Source: Symbiodinium natans (Eukaryota; Sar; Dinophyceae; Suessiales; Symbiodiniaceae). From it: a stretch of 62,000 nucleotides of DNA. Shown piece after piece: positions 26,291-59,944 of this stretch. The number at the start of each line of letters is the position of its first letter. Position 1 is the stretch's first letter. The translations under genes were made by a program, and so were the position numbers. Below the pieces are notes generated by a model that was not told the DNA's origin, searched no databases, and saw nothing but the letters and a program-made list of their open reading frames with translations. The stretch covers positions 532,501 to 594,500 of the forward strand of contig CAJNDS010001347.1 in NCBI GenBank assembly GCA_905221605.1. Direction: 5' to 3'.

Positions 26291-26816
26291 CCAAGTTGGC
26301 CTGCCACGAGCGGAACTGATTCGACATGACCCTGTGAAGGATTCAACGGAACACGGGACAGCAAGACAGCAACAGGACTCAAACCACCAGGGAACCCATA
26401 GTCTCTATCCCACTTCAGAACACCTCGCAATCCCACCGCAACTATCCGCAACTCTAAGTCGCTCGGTTGACACATCCCTGGCGCACTGGTAGAGGCCCGG
26501 GAAGATCACCATCTGTTCCGCCAGCGAGCCGTCAGCACCTGTGCAAGTAGGTTGTCCCTTCGTCTTCTTATTCTTTTTCTCTAATGTTTGGCACTTCACC
26601 AGGCCAGCCACATCGAATGCCGAAAGCCGAAACCCTCTTGGTCCAAATGATTCTCGTTGAGTGGTTCTTCTGCGTTCTTGTCAGTATGCTGCTCTGCGCG
26701 TGGCGTGCGCCCGGTGCTGGGGCTCAAAGCAGCACTTTGGCCGTGGGCCTAGAAGCTGGCCATTTAGACTCCATGTTGTTTACAGAGGGGAGAAGAACCT
26801 CTGGCATCTCCATGCA

Positions 26817-27500
26817 CCCTTCCTTCCTTCCCTTCCTTCCCTTCCTTCCCTTCCTTCCCTTCCTTCCCTTCCTTCCCTTCCTTCCCTTCCTTCCCTTCCT
26901 TCCCTTCCTTCCCTTCCTTCCCTTCCTTCCCTTCCTTCCCTTCCTTCCCTTCCTTCCCTTCCTTCCCTTCCTTCCCTTCCCTCCCTTCCCTCCCTTCCCT
27001 CCCTTCCCTCCCTTCCCTCCCTTCCCTCCCTTCCCTCCCTTCCCTTCCTTCCCTTCCTCCCCTTCTTTCCCTTCCTTCCCTTCCTTAAGTTCCCTTCCTT
27101 CCCTCCCTTCCCTCCCTTCCTTCCCTTCCCTGCCTTCCCTGCCTTCCCTGCCTTCCTTCCCTTCCTCTTCCCTTTCCTTCCTTCCCTTTCCTTCCCTTCC
27201 TCCCTCCCTTCCCCCCTTCCCTTCCTTCCCCCTTCCTTCCCTCCCTTCCTTCCCCTTCCTTCCCCCTTCCCTTCCTTTCCCTTCCCTTCCTTCCCTTCCT
27301 TCCTTCCTTCCTTCCTTCCCCCTTCCTTTCCCTTCCTTCCCTTCCTTCCCTTCCTTCCCTTCCTTCCCTTCCTTCCCTTCCTTCCCTTCCTTCCCTTCCT
27401 TCCCTTCCTTCCCTTCCTTCCCTTCCTTCCCTTCCTTCCCTTCCTTCCCTTCCTTCCCTTCCTTCCCTTCCTTCCCTTCCTTCCCTTCTTTCCTTCCTGC
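26817..27500. repeat. (TTCCC)n pyrimidine tract
   Basis: About 690 bp of TTCCC/TTCCCTCC repeats, pure pyrimidine on the plus strand except for a few bases near 27090 and elsewhere. Frames of over 240 codons on both strands across it (Phe-Leu-Pro or Gly-Arg-Lys repeats) are artefacts. Confidence 0.97.
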
Positions 27501-28113
27501 ACTCCTTTTAACACAGCGGTGAGGAACCCCAGGAAAGGGGTCCGCCGATCACGTTGTCCTCTCTCTCGCTCTCTATTCTTCTTCTCAAAGGCTTACTGTG
27601 GTTGGGGGGGGTTCGCGGGAAGGTTTGTTACATTGTTTTTGGGTTTGTTTGGGTTTTGTTGGGTTTAGCTTTTGCTCGGGTTTGCTAACCTTGTTTCCGT
27701 TTCTCATCGGAAAGCTGCAAGCTGCTTCCGTCTCCATGGTTTGGCCGCTGAAACGCAATTGAGTTCCAAGCTGGATTCACTTCAAGTTTTTGCACCCCTC
27801 CTTGCAGACCGATCAACCGAAGCTACTTGAGCAATCCTCCTGGGCACATGGTCGAGCCTGGCAGTGCACTTGTCGTGGCCTCCTTTTCCTTGCAGGCACG
27901 GATTGGATGCGCGGAGTTGCACGGAGATGTGCGGATTAACCCGAACCGCGACCAGGGTCGCACCTCCAGCTGCTGTCGGAGCCGCTGAGCCCTTCGCCCT
28001 CGCAGAAAAGGCTGGCTTGTTCATGAAAAGCGGGGGAGCTGAGATGAGCTGAGATGAGCTGAGCATCACGATGTGCACCACCCTCAACGAAAAAAGTGCC
28101 CTGGGACATGAGC

Positions 28114-28803
28114 CTTGCTTCGGAAGGATGTCGGAATATTCCTTGTCCAGGAGGGTGATGTTCTTCCTGGGCAATTGAACTTGTTAAGGGATGCTTGGCT
28201 TGGGCAAGGATGGCAAGCAAAGTGAGGAGACTCGTTGCGAGATGTGTGCTTTGGGACTTTGGGGGCCAGCTTGGGGCATGACAAGCTGCTTTCTCTCTCT
28301 GCAGTCGCATGTGCTCATTCTTCATGCTCGGCCCTGCTCAGCCCATCCAAGACCGTGCCTTTGGCCAACGCCTTCAAGACCGAAACCCTCCACCCTGAGT
28401 TGCGGTCGGGGCTTTCTGCACGAGCACGAAATGAGCTTCTTCGTCCTTCCGCAAGCTGTCGACCACCCTCCGTGCATGGCGCAAAGTGTTAGAGAATGCT
28501 TAACGTGGCTAAGAAACACCATGTGATCTCGTGACCTATAAGCTTCAACACGAACCGTGCCCTTTCAAAGCCGCGAGGCCTCTGACAACTTCCTCCAACA
28601 TTGTCTACCAATCGAATATCCATGATACGAGTATCAGCCACAGAAGCTGCAGGCTGAGATGAGTTCACACTGACAGAACTCACGCGGACAACTTCTGACA
28701 GCCTCTGACAACCCTGCTCTGGGGGCTTGGCTTCATCGCGTCACAGGGCTTTGAGTTGCCCATCGTCTTCAGCACAAACTCCACTTCGGACAGCCCCCAG
28801 TAC
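28114..28803 (-). CDS. Gene X copy 2, 3' exons
   Basis: Three minus-strand exons match paralogue A. The first starts at 28803 after CAG and reads 'YWGLSEVEFVLKTMGNSK'. The second (about 28395-28467) reads 'DSLRKDEEAHFVLVQKAP'. The third (about 28114-28166, after CCAG) reads 'LLDKEYSDILPKQ' and ends at a possible GC donor, so more exons may follow. The first exon needs two bases from a preceding exon, which the 56-nt exon at 52639-52694 supplies exactly, restoring a Glu codon. The gene would thus continue from 52.6 kb across the whole NiSOD gene. The first exon's right end differs from paralogue A, where a GT follows AAG; here CCC follows, so its donor is uncertain or the copy is damaged. Confidence 0.65.
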
Positions 28804-29091
28804 CTGCAGCTGCAAAGCCAGGAGGTAAAGCTACAGGTTCTGTGCATAGAGCCATCAATCAACACGGAATTCTAAGCTGCGAAGCTGTCACGGCAAAAGC
28901 ACAGGATTTCAAACTCCGCTGTTTCGAAGAAGAACCTGTGTTTCTTTGCTGGCAGAAGTCCGTAAGATCCGCAACCAGTCTTGTCCTCATGTTTCCCGAG
29001 CTGGAACATGCTGGAAAAATCTAGAAACGATTTGCATGCGGACCTCGGCTCTCAGCATCGCTTTGCCCTCGGGCAAGCCATGGGCAAGCCC

Positions 29092-52405
<23,314 letters not shown>

Positions 52406-52638
52406 GGCGGAGGTGACGGGCCAAGAGGAAGCACAGTACGAGCAGCGGAGATTTGAGCTCTGAAATTGCTGCGTGCCGCAGATGCTCACCTCTGCTCGGA
52501 CAGATGCCCCCTCTTTCGAGCCTCACCTGCTTCTGAACATGGGGCCCCATGAAATGGCAGGGACCCCAAGGCATCAGCGCACTGCATTCTAAGCCCCAAA
52601 CGAGCTCAAAGCAGTCTGCATCTCATTTCCCACAAAGC

Positions 52639-53658
52639 TCAGGATGCGACGCGCAAGCATCCGCTTTGAGATTTTTGATGGTGGTGTCCTTGGCCTGGGC
52701 TCAAGAGACGCACTCTGGCCAGAGGCCAGGCAACACAGATCACGGCAGATTACGCCAAAAACAAAGTGTGCTGTTACAAGCTTGCCGCCACAAAACGACA
52801 TGCCATCAGAGTGTTAGGGACATGGTGTGCGACCGCACGGGCCGATGAAAGTTCCCAAAGCTAGGCTTGTCCCGATCTGGCTCGATCAGCGCATCATCAG
52901 TTTCCTCAGCCGCCGCCTCAAACCGACGGGGCTGAGAACTGAACCTTTGTGGAGGGAACGACGTTCCTTCTCCCAGGCCCCACTGCTGACAAGTTTTGAC
53001 CAGACCAGAAAATTTGGAAGCACGATCGTGGACAATAACTTAACCCAAAACGGACACGAGCGGGCCATTCTAACAACACAGAATTAACGGTTTTTCCCCA
53101 ACCCCAGACCTACCCGCTGTAGAGAGGGCAGAACATTCTAACATCATAACTTCTACGCTTCTGCGGGATTACAGAGGCAGCCGCAACACGATAAGTCTGG
53201 TGGTACTGCTTCTCGGCATGGGGTACCGCATAGGTGACGAGCACCGTTTCTCGGAGGCCACCTGAAAACAAGCGAGGCTGAGAGGACATAGCTTGGACCA
53301 GGCCTTGCTGAGGTCAAGGCGTTCCTGCTCAATGATTGCCTCTGGCCTTATGACAGCATCAGCACGCCATCAACTCAAACTTTGATAAGGGGGCCGCGAA
53401 AGGGCAGTGCGGCAGAGCAGTCCATTCACTCCTGCCTTGAATACATAGACGTAGTGCAAGGATTTTTTCTCACTCTTGCTGAACGTAGAGGTGTGCAAAA
53501 CAATGGGGTTTGCATGCGCAGGTTTTGTCACCGTGGGTAAAGTAGCTGGGGGTGGGGCCAGGCACCAGATAAAGGAGAACTACACTGAAAAAGACGCATG
53601 TGTCTTCAAGCCGCTGAGCACTGGGCTTGAAGACCATCAGGCGCGAACCCTCGTACTC
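52639..53658 (-). CDS. Gene X copy 2, 5'-side exons
   Basis: Exons 53586-53658 (73 nt, 'EGSRLMVFKPSAQRLEDTC'), 53173-53261 (89 nt, 'GLRETVLVTYAVPHAEKQY') and 52639-52694 (56 nt, 'KDTTIKNLKADAC') join in frame. The first ends TTC A|GT and the second supplies GT to make Ser. The 89-nt and 56-nt exons have the same lengths, phases and boundaries as 7534-7622 and 7368-7423 of paralogue A, with residue identities spread along them. The 56-nt exon ends GA|GC, a GC donor, and its two spare bases are completed by the first base of the exon at 28803. Earlier exons (for example 'IQLEDESYSRMLP' near 53820) are likely but not joined. Function is unknown. Confidence 0.7.
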
Positions 53659-53921
53659 CTTAAAGCCAAACCTTGGCAAACAGGTTGAAACAGTGTCACA
53701 AGGTGACGTGGCTGAGAGCGCCACTAGAACCTGCAAGTAGAAGCGTCTTGCCGGCACGCTTCTCACTCATTCAGAAGCGCAGGGCAGCATCCGCGAGTAC
53801 GATTCATCCTCGAGCTGAATCCGAAGGCCCTCCTGAATACTAGTGTCTCAGCGTGCGGCGGCGTGCGCTCGATGCGCTGCTGGTTGGACATCTGCTCATG
53901 GTTCATGGCAAACCCACAACG

Positions 53922-55070
53922 TTATGCACACGTGTGGCTCCTGCTCTGCTCTGGCTGCTTCGGACGCCTGGCCTCCATCTGCAGCTCCCTCTCTATCAAG
54001 TTGCGGGCGCTGGCTTGCCACTGCTCTATCACCTGGCAGCACGTTTCCAGCATGAAAGTCTTCAAACAGGAATCCTGCTGTCCACCGGGGGCAACAGTTC
54101 TCAAGTACAGAAACACAGAGAGTCGAGGGTTTGCGCTGTGCCAACCGTCGAGAGCCCCCCGCATTATCGCCTGGGCCCCATCGTCGTGTGGATCGCCATG
54201 GAGGCTCAGAACCTTGGCTTCACCCATCTTCTGCTGGCTGCCAGATCAAAGTCAAAATGCAAATCGGCGCTCACATCCAAGCCATCCAACACCTCTTTGA
54301 GAAGCCGGCTCCCTTCTTGGAGGACCTGGCGAGATCCAGTGCCGGCGGGAGGATAGTTCAGAATCTTCTGCACTATCAGGCCTGTCGGCGCGGCGTCGGT
54401 TGATCTCCTGCTCTGCAAAGAACTCCAGCTTTCCTCGACTCCATGCACACATTTCTTGAGGAAAGCGGCGAGTTCTCGACTGAAGCAAGAACCCCGCAAG
54501 GGTCCCCCCCCCCACCCACCCCTCTTTGTTCCCCCCTGAGCCACGGGCGCTTCTCCGCTTCGACTTGCCGGCTGCAGAGCTCTTGGTTGGTGGTCTGGGC
54601 AGTGCTGGGCAGTCCGAGCATTCTGCATTCATTCTGCATTCATTCTGCATTCATTCTGCAGCTGCCTTCAGCTTCTCCTCCAAACGCTCCACGTGCTCTT
54701 GACCTTCAAGATGCTGCTGAGCATGGTGCGAAGTGAAGGGTGCCGCTCATAAGCTGGGCAGCGGACGAAGGGACCTCTCGACTTGAAGCTGCTTGAGATA
54801 CTGCCGGCAGGCGTACAGATCCAAACCTGCCCGGAAAGAAAAGTTGCGCCCAAGGGAAAGAGGCCCCAAATCAGGCAATGGTCCAAAAGCCAACAGCAGG
54901 TGGTGTCGAAGCGGCCATCCTGGCCCTTGATGCGTCATCGCTACTTCAGGACTCTTTGGCATTTCCCTCTCTTCAGGGCGCCTTGGATGGCATCTTCCAG
55001 CTCTGCGTCCTTTCAGAGGCGTGCTGAGTGTCTTACGCACTAGAGTCACTAGAGTCTGCCGCTGAGTCAT
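53922..55070 (-). CDS. Candidate coiled-coil-like exons, perhaps upstream part of gene X
   Basis: Minus-strand blocks with charged, helix-prone content occur in order. They include 'DAELEDAIQGALKRGKCQR' near 55015-54955, 'GLDLYACRQYLKQLQVER' near 54830-54775, 'QHLEGQEHVERLEEKLKAAA' near 54720-54662 and 'KLEFFAEQEINRRRADRP' near 54445-54390. The last is 'VLSLHGDPHDDGAQAIMRG' near 54215-54160. Several are bounded by AG and by GT or GC. I did not obtain a continuous frame. They lie just upstream of the gene X exons on the same strand and could be its 5' half or a separate gene. Confidence 0.3.
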
Positions 55071-55079
55071 TGCTAGTCA

Positions 55080-55160
55080 CGTGTATGATTTGAACCCACG
55101 AGCACGTTCCAACTGCAGCGCCTTGTGTAGCAGAGCCATTGGCGTGAAGTTGGCTGCGCC
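55080..55160 (-). other. tRNA-like polymerase III boxes (SINE candidate)
   Basis: The minus strand reads TGGCTCTGCTACACAAGG, then about 25 bases later GTGGGTTCAAATC, like a tRNA A box and B box. The arms do not fold into a good cloverleaf, so this is at most a tRNA-derived SINE or tRNA relic. Confidence 0.25.
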
Positions 55161-56567
55161 TGCCAGATAAACCGCTTGCGAGCTTAGCGGCCACTGGGTT
55201 TACGGAGGATCTGAAGCTGCAACGGGCAAAAGAAGGTGCACGATTGCACCAGCATCGCCACTATACTCGTGCAAAGTGCGAATTGACGTCAAGACGCCAT
55301 ACCGCGGCCTCTTCCTTTCCTGAGAACTTGTGCTCACGCGGGGAAAGCGAAGATTTAGATTTACATAGATTCCTAACGATTCTGGCTTTGGTGGTCTGGA
55401 CGGTCTGCTTGAATTGTGGTTCTGGGTCGATGGTTTAGCCGGCTTGGCCAGTCACTACACAAGGTAAACGATCTCGACTGTCCGAGCCAGACGGCTGTTG
55501 TCATGACGCGGTCTCTGAAGTCCAGAGCTGTGCAAGCAGCTGGATTTGGCTTGTCGAACGCACAAAGACGGCTCCCCAGACCGCACTCGCTGATACAGGC
55601 GATGTATAGAATGCAGAGCAAGGCAACAGAGGTGCCGTGGCATTCTTTCCATGCCTGAAGCTCCAGCATCTGCGCAGAGCCAGTCGGCCGTGCAGACACA
55701 CACAGACACACAGACATCCTACACACACAGACATCCCAGAGCGGAAGCAGTGAAAATCAGCAACCAAGACCGCTTTTCCGAATTGTATGCAGCACCTAAA
55801 GACTCTACAAACCGTTACTTTTACTATGCTATGCTATGCTGTGAGTGCGTCTTCCCCGCAGCCTCCCCCGGTTGCTTGCGGTGGGGGTTCACAACTTGGT
55901 GGATCTGGGTTGCGGACTCTGCCCGAGGGGCTGTCTCTCTCTGAGCGCCCTCGCTCTTCACATCGGGCAGAAGAAGGAAACTTCTGTTCATCGAAACCTG
56001 AGGCGCCGGCTGGATGAGAGAAATGCGAGCACCGGGTCAGCAGGCTGGCATGTGGGAATCCACACGGCCCGGCATCCGCGATCTCTCGTCCATCTCTGTG
56101 CGGAAAAGTGGTCAGAGAGACTGCACCGGGCTCCCCTCAATTCAGGGGGAGCTTCCTCAGCCTACTTCTGACATCTTGAGACAAAATGCTTTCCAACCAG
56201 TCCGGACCAGGCGAGATCATAGCCAGTTCAACAATCCTAAGCATCTTGGGCACCAGAAGTCATGTCGGCAGCAGAGCTGCATGACTGCAGCGTGAAGAGG
56301 TCCAATAAGGAGTGCATCTGAACTACATGTCTAAGAGCAGTCCAACACTGGAAATCATCAGACCTGATCCGGCTCTGCAAAACAAAGCCACTGCGAGGGC
56401 ATTCGGCCTTTGGCAGGCCCTTAAGCAATCTCCTCAGGCAAAGAGGGCCTCTTGACGCGCACCTGGGGACAAACCCTCTACCCGGCCGGCTGGCACCGTG
56501 CGCGCAATCAAGTTCCCAGAAGCCACACTGCAGTACCAGGTTCTCCATGTTACAGTACCGTTCCACC
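55161..56567. other. 3' flank of the methyltransferase gene
   Basis: No supported gene. Short open frames and an ACACAGAC microsatellite-like patch near 55695-55735 are all that is seen. Confidence 0.4.
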
Positions 56568-59500
56568 TCAGGCCCAGGCCATGATGAAGGCCGGATCCTT
56601 GATGATGGCCTTGAAGTCCGACAGCCCGCAGCGGCTTGTGAGCCTGATTTCAGACTTTTTGCCAGGCCCCGTTCAGGCCTCGGGGTCATGCTTGGTTTCT
56701 AACGGAATTAGAAGGACCTGTGGAATCTTCTGCTCTCCAAGCTCGAATGCCAAAGCAAGCAAGCTGTCAAGCAGCTGCAAGCGCGACAAGCCAAAACAAG
56801 CTTGATGGACTGCTTTTGCAACCCCTGAGGCCAGAGCGACCGCAACTCCTCCTCCGTCCAGAACTTGTAGGGAGTCTGGTTACCCGTCCCCATCCTTACA
56901 GCTCGTTGCGGTTCAGCTCAGTTGCCAAAAGAAGGCCGTGGCGAAAGACGCAAGATATACGCAAGACGCGAGCATCACCTCTCGGGCTCCCGACGTGCGC
57001 AGTGGCCCCCTTGGCATGAAGGTGGTCAGCACGAAGACGCCGCCGGGCCTTTTTGGGTCTTGGCTTGGCAACTTGCAACAAAATTTTCCGTCAGCTACTC
57101 CGAAACCAAGGGGACGTGTTAGGGCTTCTCAGACATACAAGTTGAAGGAGGCCTGTCTGACCTGAACGCATGTGGGGGTTGAATGCAGCGTTGGTGACAG
57201 TCGGCAAGCCTCAAGACGCGGGAGACTTCGGCGACAGCATTCTCCGGGTTGGGCCTCTCGTCACCAGATCAACGCAAACTGCACCCTTCTTTGTTGGAAA
57301 AGGGATGCAGGGGAATGCGATCTGCAACTCGCACGGCGATGATGCTTCAACAGAACCAAAAGGCTTTTTCGGATGTGCACTTGCATGTCCAACCCGCTCA
57401 GAGACCAAGGCTACTGCCAGCAGTGAATTGCAGCACCTTCCATCATGCATGACATTTTCAGGGTAAACATGGGTAAACTACCCGCCGGTTGATGCGAGGA
57501 ACAAGCCAAGGCTTACAGTCATGCCCACTCACCCCAGCAAGGAACTCAAGCGACATGCGACAACGAAGAAAGCCTGCAACGCCTTTCGGGACCTTTAATT
57601 TCACTCTAGCACCTACATGATCACTCAGCAGAGACGAGGGCGACACCGGCGTGGACCCCACCCAAGGAAGCGGTCGCGAAGGGTAGCCGTGCCTTCATTG
57701 AAGCCGCTGAACGCACCCCATCCTCTCTCTAAACTTCGAGTGATTCGAGTGTGTGGTCTGCGCCATGAGAAGGCCCATGCTTCACATGACTAATTATGTG
57801 TGGTGTACCCCGTGCCTGATGTAAGCCATCATCGGGTCGCTTGAGAATCGTTGCTACATGCTATACTGATGCCCTGCCCGAACTGCACAAGGACAGATGA
57901 CACTGATGACGCCCAGTCCGGGTTCCCTGCAATATCCGCCCTCACCAACTGCAGGGCTGTCTTGCCCTCACCGCCTTGGGCCTGCAGATGTCATGCTCTG
58001 CACCTGCCCTTCCACGCACAAGTCCACAAGCCACCAAGGCCCAGGACATAGTCGGGTCCAATCTCTTTCTTGGCAAAGTCGTCCACCTGAAACAGAGAGC
58101 AGTTCGAGGATCCGATTCGGGAAGGGGGGGGGGGGGGGGCTGCCCTGGAATGGCCGCCGCACTGCGGGGTCTCAAGTCAACGGAACACAGCATGCAGCAC
58201 CTGCCGAAGCATCGACTCGCTGAAATCCAGGGCGACGACCTTTGGCTGCATGACTTTGGCTCAGAACTGTTCTGGGCAATTTTTGGGCAGCAGACGCGTG
58301 GACAGTAGGCGCCTCCTAAGTTTCCTAATTAATCCCCGAATTCCCGACGCATGGTGAGGTTCACCAGCTCTGCTCGGCTCTCCACGGGATTGATCGACTT
58401 TTTTCGAGGGCAGAAAACCAAGCTCAACCTTGCCCGAGCGGAACAACAAAGTCAAGTCGCGGTGGAGTAGTCGCCGGACGCGGCAAAGCGCCTGGCAGCA
58501 GATGAAAGGGATGCCCCGAAGCCGTGTACTTGTTGAGGCAAAGCTTCTTGCGCAGGTTCAGGCTTGCGAGTGTTTGGTTGAAAGGCTCAGGGCTGGCGGT
58601 GCATTGGTTGTACTAAATGACACCTGCCAATCCGCACAATGATAGGATGTGAATGGGGCAGCCATGCCCCACCATGATACGTAACGCCCATGTTACCAGT
58701 GCGTTGCACACGGCCAAAGCTGTCTCAAAGGCATCCGTCGACTGCTACTGCCACTGCCACTGCTCCTGCTACTGCTGCTACTGCTGCTACTACTGCTACT
58801 ACTGCTACTGCTGCTGCTATTGCTTCTGATGCTACTGCTACTACTGCTACTGCTGCTGCTACTGCTACAACTACTGCTACAACTGCTGCTACAACTTCTT
58901 CCTCCTCCTCCCCCTCCTCCTCCCCCGCCTCCTGCTCTCCTCCTCCTCCTGCTCCTACTCGTACTCCTACTCTTACTCCCACGACCACGACTACAGTCCG
59001 GATGATGTCTTGACCCCCCCTGAACCCATAACTGGAAAACTTCCGACATCCTCCAATCTCGCCTGCTGAAAAGGCCTGACCCGCAGGACGCATCCAGCAA
59101 TGTGTCCTGCTAAGGCCACCGGACTGTTGGTGTGGGGGTCGAAGCTCCCGTGTCAAGCAGCTAGCGGTGACTGCGAGTCGTGGCAAAGGGTTGAGCAAGA
59201 GGCCCCTCGCAAGCAGTATGCAACAGGTCATGAGAATTCCGAGTACTGAGTACATCGCGAGGTTTGGCAAGTGGTAGCTCAAGCTGATGCTCGAAAAGCG
59301 TTCTGCTTGCGAAGAGGTCCCCGAGGAGACCGGCACCCTCACGGAGGAATTCCTGCGCCTAAGTTAGCACTTTCTTGCTCAATAAAGAAGGCCAAAGACG
59401 TAGACTGTCGACTCGAACTGTAATGGCTATGAGGCGACGTGCAAAATTTAGACCTCGCCCTTGCTTTTAGTATAGCCGCTTGCGACCATGGCTGCAGATT

Positions 59501-59944
59501 AGCACTGTTTTTTGTGTGAGCTGTCTCGCCATTCTTCCGTCCATGATGCTGCAGTTTCTAATTGCGGTTTTGTGCCTAGCCGCCCTAACCAGCTGCAAGC
59601 TTGGTAAACCCGAGCCAGCAACTCAACACCACAACTGATGCCGCGCCGCAAGACGGAACTCTTCGTCCGGTCCGGGGAAGCCTGAGCCTGCCATCAGCTT
59701 ACCAAGAAAATGATGGACCGTGATCTCTGCAGGGGTTAAGCGTTCAAGCACGGGGAATGAACATTTGTGAACGCTGAGCTATATCGCTTGGAGCCAATCT
59801 GCCCGTCCTGCTTTGGGTGCTTTAGGAAAAAACTGATGTTGAAGGCGCCAATATGTATCCCGGAGAACTCCGCACCCGTAAGTCTGGGAACCCCGGCTGG
59901 CAAAACTTCTACGCCAGCCGCGCTCGTAGGCGAAGGACACCAGC
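56568..59944 (-). CDS. Plastid-type SAM-dependent methyltransferase (At1g78140/At2g41040-like), 14 exons
   Basis: Exons: 59892-59944, 59647-59681, 59335-59352, 59063-59106, 58461-58491, 58201-58239, 58048-58086, 57931-57960, 57647-57692, 57418-57436, 57210-57254, 56979-57048, 56832-56875, 56568-56643. Together they give 195 residues in one frame ending TGA. Motifs in order: 'LVSFAYERGWRRSF', 'GFPGPDEEF', the SAM-binding 'LLDASCGSGLFSRRFA', 'VVALDFSESMLRQ', 'LVRADIARLPF', 'VHAGAAIHCWPNP', 'ENAVAEVSRVLRPGGVFVLT', 'FWTEEELRSLW', 'CGLSDFKAIIKDPAF'. This order matches the chloroplast uncharacterised methyltransferases of plants, a class I Rossmann fold; the substrate is unknown. Two exons are only 18 and 19 nt. 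Donors are GC (8) and GT (5). The N-terminal zinc-like part and transit peptide must lie upstream, beyond 59.95 kb, and were not found. Confidence 0.9.
58125..58139. repeat. Poly-G tract
   Basis: A run of about 15 G in the methyltransferase intron between exons 6 and 7, beside the acceptor side of exon 7. Confidence 0.9.
58738..58985. repeat. CTG/CTA trinucleotide repeat
   Basis: About 250 bp of CTGCTA, ACTGCT and then CCTCCT-type triplets, inside the 571-nt methyltransferase intron between exons 4 and 5. Long Ala-Thr and Ser frames are artefacts. Confidence 0.95.

Larger units (their letters stand above)
21485..28113. other. Mostly gene-free stretch with simple repeats
   Basis: It contains a CA microsatellite (25677-25733) and a long TTCCC tract (26817-27500). 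A 160-codon minus-strand frame with an ATG at 24277-24279 is the longest non-repeat frame but has no motif. Plus-strand exon-like pieces at 25837-26290 are listed separately. Otherwise nothing is supported. Confidence 0.4.

Noticed and set aside
26584-27668. Frames of 244-335 codons over the TTCCC tract
   Set aside because: A 5-bp repeat without stops keeps all frames open; no motif outside the repeat.
52850-52945. Acidic exon candidate 'EAAAEETDDALIEPDRD' between two gene X exons
   Set aside because: Paralogue A has no matching exon and the flanking exons already join in phase without it; it is either specific to this copy or chance.
58250-58275. TTTGGCTCAGAAC, resembling part of the dinoflagellate spliced leader
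   Set aside because: Only nine bases match in a row and similar short matches occur elsewhere by chance; it lies inside a methyltransferase intron.
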